A DNA stretch of 64,000 bases from Epiperipatus broadwayi (Eukaryota > Onychophora > Udeonychophora > Euonychophora > Peripatidae): NCBI GenBank assembly GCA_028023455.1, contig JAQFVV010012446.1, positions 6,139,501 to 6,203,500 on the forward strand, given 5' to 3'. The position numbers were made by a program, and so were the translations under genes. Under the pieces are notes generated by a model. That model did not search any database and was not told where the DNA came from. It was given only the letters and a program-made list of their open reading frames with translations. Positions 58,181-64,000 of this stretch are shown here, in pieces (position 1 is the first letter of the stretch; every line of letters starts with the position of its first letter).

Positions 58181-58327
58181 GTCCTCTTTCTCAAATCATA
58201 AGAATGCATGTGAGATTTAAAATCGTTTTTATCATTTTCTTTCTCCTCATATTTAAATTCTATTGGTTGAGAAGTTTTAAAATTTATTTTCTCTTCCAAT
58301 AGTTTCTTCCAAATGTTGTTAATCTTC

Positions 58328-61215
58328 TAAACCCTTTGTGACCTATAGACGCGTAATTACGCTTGAAAAATAAGTTTCCAATTTCGACCGCAATAGCGTG
58401 CAAACCGTATACGTCACAGTTACGCTTTTTTTTCTTTCTCTCCGCCATTTTTCTATCTTTTTGTACATCTAAAATTTTTTTCTGTGCGATGAAAATTAGA
58501 TTTTTTTATAGCAATTTTTGTAAAGTACATTATTAAAATTTTGTAAATTTTTTTTATCTTTCTAGATTTTATCAACGGATAAAAAAAATATACGGAGAAA
58601 ACAATTATTTTCGCCGCTGAACGTAATTTTGATTCTGACGAACTTTTCTGTTGATGTGTTTGATTTTGAGGTTTCGTATTCCCCATTACTCGTAAGTATT
58701 CAACATTCATCATCATCATCTCCCACTGATATATAATAATTGCTTGTAATTCCTTTGGGTTATTTATTTTTTTTTATTTACTGTTTTTATACATTTCATT
58801 GTAGATAAGTTTTTATTCATTTTATAGCATACTTTGCTATTATGGTTTGCTATGTAATAATGCATAATTTAGCTCACCCTTACCCTCATGATATTCCAAT
58901 AATATAGTAATTATTTTTTACATGCATAACTTAGAATTTACTACATTTTTATTCATTTCATTGTAGATAACTTTTTATTCATTTTATAGCATACTTTGCA
59001 GATAAGTTTTTATTCATTTTATAGCATACATTGCTATTATGGTTTGCTATGTAATAATGCATAATTTAGCCCACCCTTACCCTCATGATATTCCAATAAT
59101 GTAGTAATTATTTTTTACATGCATAACTTAGAATTTACTACGTTTTTATTCATTTCATTGTAGATAACTTTTTATTCATTTTATAGCATACTTTGCAGAT
59201 AAGTTTTTATTCATTTTATAGCATACTTTGCTATTATGGTTTGCTATGTAATAATGCATAATTTAGCTCACCCTTACCCTCATGATATTCTAATAATGTA
59301 GTAATTATTTTTTACATGCATAACTTAGAATTTACTATGTTTTTATTCATTTCATTATAGATAACTTTTTATTCATTTGATAGCATACTTTGCTATTATG
59401 GTTTCCTATGTAATAATGCATAATTTAGCTCACCCTTACCCTCATGATATTCCAATAATGTAGTAATTATTTTTTACATGCATAACTTAGAATTTACTAC
59501 ATTTTTATTCGTTTCATTATAGATAACTTTTTATTCATTTGATAGCATACTTTGCTATTATGGTTTCCTATGTAATAATGCATAATTTAGCTCACCCTTA
59601 CCCTCATGATATTCCAATAATGTAGTAATTATTTTTTACATGCATAACTTAGAATTTACTACATTTTTATTCGTTTCATTATAGATAACTTTTTATTCAT
59701 TTGATAGCATACTTTGCTATTATGGTTTCCTATGTAATAATGCATAATTTAGCTCACCCTTACCCTCATGATATTCCAATAATGTAGTAATTATTTTTTA
59801 CATGCATAACTTAGAATTTACTACGTTTTTATTCATTTCATTGTAGATAACTTTTTATTCATTTTATAGCATACTTTGCAGATAACTTTTTATTCATTTT
59901 ATAGCATACTTTGCTATCATGGTTTCCTATGTAATAATGCATAATTTAGCTCACCCTTACCCTCATGATATTCCAATAATGTAGTAATTATTTTTTACAT
60001 GCATAACTTAGAATTTACTACATTTTTATTCGTTTCATTATAGATAACTTTTTATTCATTTGATAGCATACTTTGCTATTATGGTTTCCTATGTAATAAT
60101 GCATAATTTAGCTCACCCTTACCCTCATGATATTCCAATAATGTAGTAATTATTTTTTACATGCATAACTTAGAATTTACTACATTTTTATTCGTTTCAT
60201 TATAGATAACTTTTTATTCATTTGATAGCATACTTTGCTATTATGGTTTCCTATGTAATAATGCATAATTTAGCTCACCCTTACCCTCATGATATTCCAA
60301 TAATGTAGTAATTATTTTTTACATGCATAACTTAGAATTTACTACGTTTTTATTCATTTCATTGTAGATAACTTTTTATTCATTTTATAGCATACTTTGC
60401 AGATAACTTTTTATTCATTTTATAGCATACTTTGCTATCATGGTTTCCTATGTAATAATGCATAATTTAGCTCACCCTTACCCTCATGATATTCCAATAA
60501 TGTAGTAATTATTTTTTACATGCATAACTTAGAATTTACTACATTTTTATTCGTTTCATTATAGATAACTTTTTATTCATTTGATAGCATACTTTGCTAT
60601 TATGGTTTCCTATGTAATAATGCATAATTTAGCCCATGATTTTTCAATAATATAGTAATTATTTTTTATCCCCATAACTTACACTTTACTAAAGTTATTA
60701 CTGTTATTTTTTTTTTGATCCACACTAAAACCTTGCATTTCTAATAGATATCCCGCATAGAGGGCCTAGAAAAACAACTGCTTGCAAAAATTGAACATAT
60801 AGGGTGGTTAGTAAAAAAACGAAACTGAAATTGTCACATTCTGCCACATTACACCAACAATCTGTAACTCAGGTAGGTCATGTTATATATTATTTTTTTC
60901 TGCATTTTATGATGAATGTGATGAAGCTGTCTATGAAATTGTCATTTTAGGCTATACCTTTCAAAATTGAGAGTTTGTGAACCAATGTAAAAATAAAGAT
61001 TTTAAAAATGTGAAAAATATCATTTTTTTAAAATTATTTTTTGTGGTAATGACTACTTTATCAGCTTTATAACATTCTTTCATATTTGCACTTTATAAAA
61101 ATGTATATATATATATATTTATTTATTGTAATAAATTAGACATTTTATTTAAAATTGTAGGTCCTGTAATTTTTTTTGGGAATTAAAAATGGCCGTTCAG
61201 GTCTCTATGGGTTAA
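58328..61215. mobile_element. piggyBac-like non-autonomous transposon carrying a satellite
   Basis: A 2,880-bp insertion (58332-61211) in the PLE coding region. Ends: CCCTTTGTGACCT at the left and, on the complement of the right end, CCCATAGAGACCT; 10 of 13 positions agree. TTAA follows the right end (61212-61215), while the left flank reads TAAA (58328-58331), a likely mutated TTAA. CCC-type ends and TTAA targets are piggyBac features. A 12-base palindrome, GCGTAATTACGC, is at 58351-58362. There is no transposase frame: the longest minus frame (58719-58453) has no DDD-type motif. Most of the interior is the tandem array at 58785-60640. Confidence 0.72.
58785..60640. repeat. Satellite array of 162- and 197-bp units with higher-order structure
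   Basis: Eleven occurrences of CATAATTTAGC (58863, 59060, 59257, 59419, 59581, 59743, 59940, 60102, 60264, 60461, 60623) give spacings 197, 197, 162, 162, 162, 197, 162, 162, 197, 162. The longer unit has an extra 35-bp copy of the GATAACTTTTTATTC / TATAGCATACTTTGC segment. The series 162-162-197 repeats as a 521-bp higher-order unit (59420-59940 and 59941-60461), almost identical. Confidence 0.9.
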
Positions 61216-62107
61216 CTCACACCTTTCATTTATGCTCTTGGGCCTTTTAAAAATCTCTATAGCTTCTCTTAGCAATCTCTGGTCATATTGTTCAATTTTT
61301 GCTAAAATATTTGTTTTTTCAAAATTGATATCATGATTTGTTAATTTAATATGAGAATAAATAGCTGATGAATTGGATTTTTCTCTCACTGCCAGAATGT
61401 GTTCTTCCTTTCTAATATTTATTCTACGATTAGTCTGTCCTATATATGTATATGGACAGACCCTACATGGAATTTCATACACACCATGACACTCCAAAGC
61501 AATTTTATCTTTAGGAAGAGGAAATATTTCACTAATTTTTTTTTTTTATAAGTAGTGTAAATTATGTGAATATTATTATTCTTTAAAATGTTACCAATTC
61601 TATCAGTTACTCCTTTAATATATGGCAAAATTGTCTTAATTTTTGATGTATCAAAATCTTTTTTCTTTTGATGGGTATAAGCCCTATTAATAATTTTGTA
61701 ATTAAAACCATTATGAAGAAGCATTTTATTAGTAGCAAAAAGGTCCCGGTGAAAATGGCTATCATCAGAAAGTCTCTTTGTTCTATCCAATAATGTCTTT
61801 GCCACTGAAAATAGTTGTGCAGGATGGTGATGAGAGGAAAAATGCAGATATCTCCCAGTGTGTGTTGGTTTTTTATATATACCATGGGATAAAGAACCAT
61901 CTTTCCTTCTTTCAATCAAAACATCTAAAAAAGGTAATTGATTATTATTTTCTATTTCCATGGTAAATTTAATATTGTTGTGAAGAGAGTTTAAAAAATT
62001 AAAAAAGTCATCAAGAGCATGCTTACCATGAGGCCAAATAACAAAGGTATCATCAACATACCTCAGCCATATAGATGGTTTTTTAACTGCTAAAGTCAAA
62101 ATTTTAT

Positions 62108-62183
62108 AAACAAACATCAGGTCTAGCTATTGGTTCACCAATTTCTCCAGCATTAGCTTCTATTTTTATAGAGGATTTGGAAA
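62108..62183. other. Palindrome centre: 76-bp spacer with PLE sequence
   Basis: The spacer is the extra upstream part of the right-arm PLE. In the plus frame it encodes GLAIGSPISPALASIFIEDL (62120-62179), the reverse transcriptase motif before the catalytic box. So the right copy is about 70 bp longer at its 5' side than the left. Confidence 0.85.
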
Positions 62184-63317
62184 ATAAAATTTTGACTTTA
62201 GCAGTTAAAAAACCATCTATATGGCTGAGGTATGTTGATGATACCTTTGTTATTTGGCCTCATGGTAAGCATGCTCTTGATGACTTTTTTAATTTTTTAA
62301 ACTCTCTTCACAATAATATTAAATTTACCATGGAAATAGAAAATAATAATCAATTACCTTTTTTAGATGTTTTGATTGAAAGAAGGAAAGATGGTTCTTT
62401 ATCCCATGGTATATATAAAAAACCAACACACACTGGGAGATATCTGCATTTTTCCTCTCATCACCATCCTGCACAACTATTTTCAGTGGCAAAGACATTA
62501 TTGGATAGAACAAAGAGACTTTCTGATGATAGCCATTTTCACCGGGACCTTTTTGCTACTAATAAAATGCTTCTTCATAATGGTTTTAATTACAAAATTA
62601 TTAATAGGGCTTATACATATCAAAAGAAAAAAAGATTTTGATACATCAAAAATTAAGACAATTTTGCCATATATTAAAGGAGTAACTGATGGAATTGGTA
62701 ACATTTTAAAGAATAATAATATTCACACAATTTACACTACTTATAAAAAAATTAGTGAATTATTTCCTCTTCCTAAAGATAAAATTGCTTTGGAGTGTCA
62801 TGGTGTGTATGAAATTCCATGTAGGGTCTGCCCACATACATATATAGGACAGACTAATCGTAGAATAAATATTAGAAAGGATGAACACATTCTGGCAGTA
62901 AGAGAAAAATCCAATTCATCAGCTATTTATTCTCATATTAAATTAACAAATCATGATATCAATTTTGAAAAAACAAATATTTTAGCAAAAATTGAACAAT
63001 ATGACCAGAGATTGCTAAGAGAAGCTATAGAGATTTTTAAAAGGCCCAAGAGCATAAATGAAAGGTGTGAGTTAAAGAAGATTAACAACATTTGGAAGAA
63101 ACTATTGGAAGAGAAAATAAATTTTAAAACTTCTCAACCAATAGAATTTAAATATGAGGAGAAAGAAAACGATAAAAACGATTTTAAATCTCACATGCAT
63201 TCTTATGATTTGAGAAAGAGGACGCTCTGAGGAAGGTACTTGATATTGTACTGAAACGTCAGCATTTAGCTTTTTCACTACACGGAAATCCCACAAATAG
63301 TAATAATAATATGACAT
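62118..63317 (+). pseudogene. Penelope-like element, right arm (RT, GIY-YIG), one frameshift
   Basis: Best PLE copy. RT palm part: GLAIGSPISPALASI (from 62120), RYVDDTFVIWPHG (near 62228-62266), NQLPFLDVLIERR; then a linker. A 7-A run (62627-62633; 6 in the sister arm) shifts the frame. The other frame then continues to 63230 with the GIY-YIG endonuclease: CHGVYEIPCRVC, YIGQTNRR, and a conserved IEQYDQRLLREAIEIF helix region, ending in SYDLRKRTL. The stop UGA (63228-63230) lies inside the hammerhead core. The N-terminal RT half is missing (5' truncation), so it cannot be autonomous. RT plus C-terminal GIY-YIG is diagnostic of PLEs; such elements use the endonuclease for target-primed insertion. 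Confidence 0.92.
63224..63263 (+). ncRNA. Hammerhead motif at PLE 3' end, overlapping the stop codon
   Basis: GCT (63224-63226), CTGAGGA (63227-63233), one A, stem II GGTAC (63235-63239)/GTACT (63248-63252) with an 8-base loop, GAAA (63253-63256), CG (63257-63258), UC (63259-63260), AGC (63261-63263). Stem I GCT/AGC has three pairs, and stem III a single C-G step. The core matches CUGANGA...GAAA...UH. Hammerheads are known in PLE terminal regions; the short stem III suggests action as a dimer or in tandem RNA. Confidence 0.7.
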
Positions 63318-63489
63318 CTTTTATCCGTGAAAACATTAGAATTAACATATATATATATATATACATAGGTATGTGTGTATGTGTCATTTTTTATTATATC
63401 ATGTTATAATTATGCATGTGTGTAAAATAAAATATTTGTTTGGTTAATTATTGGACCAATTAATTCTCTTTCATATAACTACATCACTG

Positions 63490-63865
63490 TTAGGTTAAAT
63501 TATAATTAACTATAAGTGTTGGGAAGTGTGTCAGATATTTTCTCTCACAATTGAGAAAAGGAGCTAGCCTGAGATATATCAAGCACTGGATTGTGTACTT
63601 ATAGTCTGGGCATGCTGACTACATAACCTATAGTTAACTGGCACCTGGGGTTAACCATCAAAACAAATAAAGTACTCGGATGGCAGGGGTTTGAATCTAG
63701 TGGTCGAGAAGTGCTATAGCTGGAAAATGTGATTAGGTTGTACTTTGTATAGTCTCAGTCTGGTTATAGGTACCATGGATGTTTCATCTATCTGTGTGGT
63801 ATTATACTTCTCTACTTGAAGGGCCGGTCTGCTGCAATAATGAAAATGCAGCCTGAATTAAAATC
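63490..63865 (+). repeat. Dispersed repeat, family D
   Basis: Second copy of the repeat seen at 34.91-35.33 kb. It contains GGGGTTTGAATCTAGTGGTCGA (63686-63707; B-box-like GGTTTGAATCT within it), but no A box at the right distance was found. Confidence 0.5.
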
Positions 63866-63904
63866 GAGATCTAAAGAAAATGATCAAAGTGATTTCCTCC
63901 AACC

Positions 63905-64000
63905 CAGTTCAATAATGAGCATCGAATAGCTCTAAACAAGCTTTTGCAATAAATGCTGCAAGAGAAAGCATTTAAAATCTCTATATCCTCAAACCCAGTT
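63905..64000 (+). repeat. Dispersed repeat, cut by window end
   Basis: Same blocks as at 52.19-52.31 kb; continues past the window. Confidence 0.55.

Larger units (their letters stand above)
58086..62107 (-). pseudogene. Penelope-like element, left arm, split by a DNA transposon
   Basis: The minus-strand PLE copy consists of 62107-61213 plus 58330-58086 once the 2,880-bp insertion is set aside. It encodes the C-terminal half of the reverse transcriptase, with catalytic box RYVDDTFVIW (near 62060) and NQLPFLDVLIERR. After a frameshift at a 12-T run (61536-61547; the sister arm has 7 A), it continues into the GIY-YIG domain, CHGVYEIPCRVC and YIGQTNRR (61497-61400). The C-terminus is interrupted at 61212. 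The 3' end with its hammerhead lies at 58141-58180. The 5' half of RT is missing. Arm identity with 62184-63317 is very high, so the duplication is recent. Confidence 0.9.

Noticed and set aside
58453-58719. Piece of a piggyBac transposase
   Set aside because: The minus-strand 88-codon frame lies in the element but shows no catalytic aspartate motif or cysteine-rich domain.
58785-60640. CRISPR-like array
   Set aside because: The whole 162/197-bp unit repeats, with no unique spacers, and the context is a eukaryotic transposon.

Overview
This is 64 kb of very AT-rich eukaryotic DNA, almost certainly from an invertebrate animal genome; the exact lineage cannot be fixed from sequence alone. There is no prokaryotic gene organisation, no convincing multi-exon host gene, no rRNA and no intact tRNA. 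Nearly everything recognisable is transposon-derived: Penelope-like retroelements (PLEs: reverse transcriptase plus GIY-YIG endonuclease), a non-LTR retrotransposon (LINE), tRNA-related SINEs, a piggyBac-like and a hAT-like DNA transposon, one possible retrocopy of a host mRNA, foldback units, satellites and microsatellites.

The most striking content is RNA-level. Three repeat groups carry hammerhead self-cleaving ribozyme (HHR) motifs. Group A (9.5-11.0, 23.6-24.5 and 51.1 kb) has a complete type I hammerhead whose stem I covaries between copies. Group B (over a dozen copies between 0.1 and 47.1 kb) has another hammerhead with a GUC-type cleavage site, a stem I in two blocks and a compensatory change in stem II. 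Group C covers the 3' ends of PLEs, including the best PLE at 62-63.3 kb, where the UGA stop codon lies inside the catalytic core. At 51.1 kb a group A hammerhead sits just upstream of PLE reverse transcriptase and GIY-YIG remnants, tying the short repeats to PLEs.

Nearly every ribozyme-bearing locus with two facing copies has the same geometry: a minus-strand copy on the left and a plus-strand copy on the right, 5' parts meeting in the middle and 3' ends outward. This gives a series of palindromes (about 1.0/2.2, 2.8/3.0, 8.9, 9.6-10.9, 11.3, 13.3, 14.0-14.6, 18.7/19.0, 23.6-24.5, 26.4-26.7, 46.5-47.1, 50.0-52.1 and 58.1-63.3 kb).

Layout: 0-4 kb group B repeats and a LINE fragment; 4-8 kb AT-rich DNA with microsatellites and a SINE; 8-15.7 kb PLE ends, group A cluster, foldback and group B copies; 15.7-19.2 kb group B debris and the longest LINE copy (minus); 19.2-23.5 kb mostly unassigned; 23.6-27.6 kb group A palindrome, LINE copy, group B palindrome and the retrocopy; 27.6-33.2 kb PLE ends and two foldbacks; 33.2-45 kb unassigned DNA with LTR-like pieces; 45-48 kb minisatellite, group B pair and hAT-like element; 49.4-52.1 kb SINE and PLE palindrome; 52.3-58 kb unassigned; 58.1-63.3 kb a large PLE palindrome whose left arm is split by a 2.9-kb piggyBac-like element that carries an ordered satellite array. 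No complete functional protein-coding gene was found.
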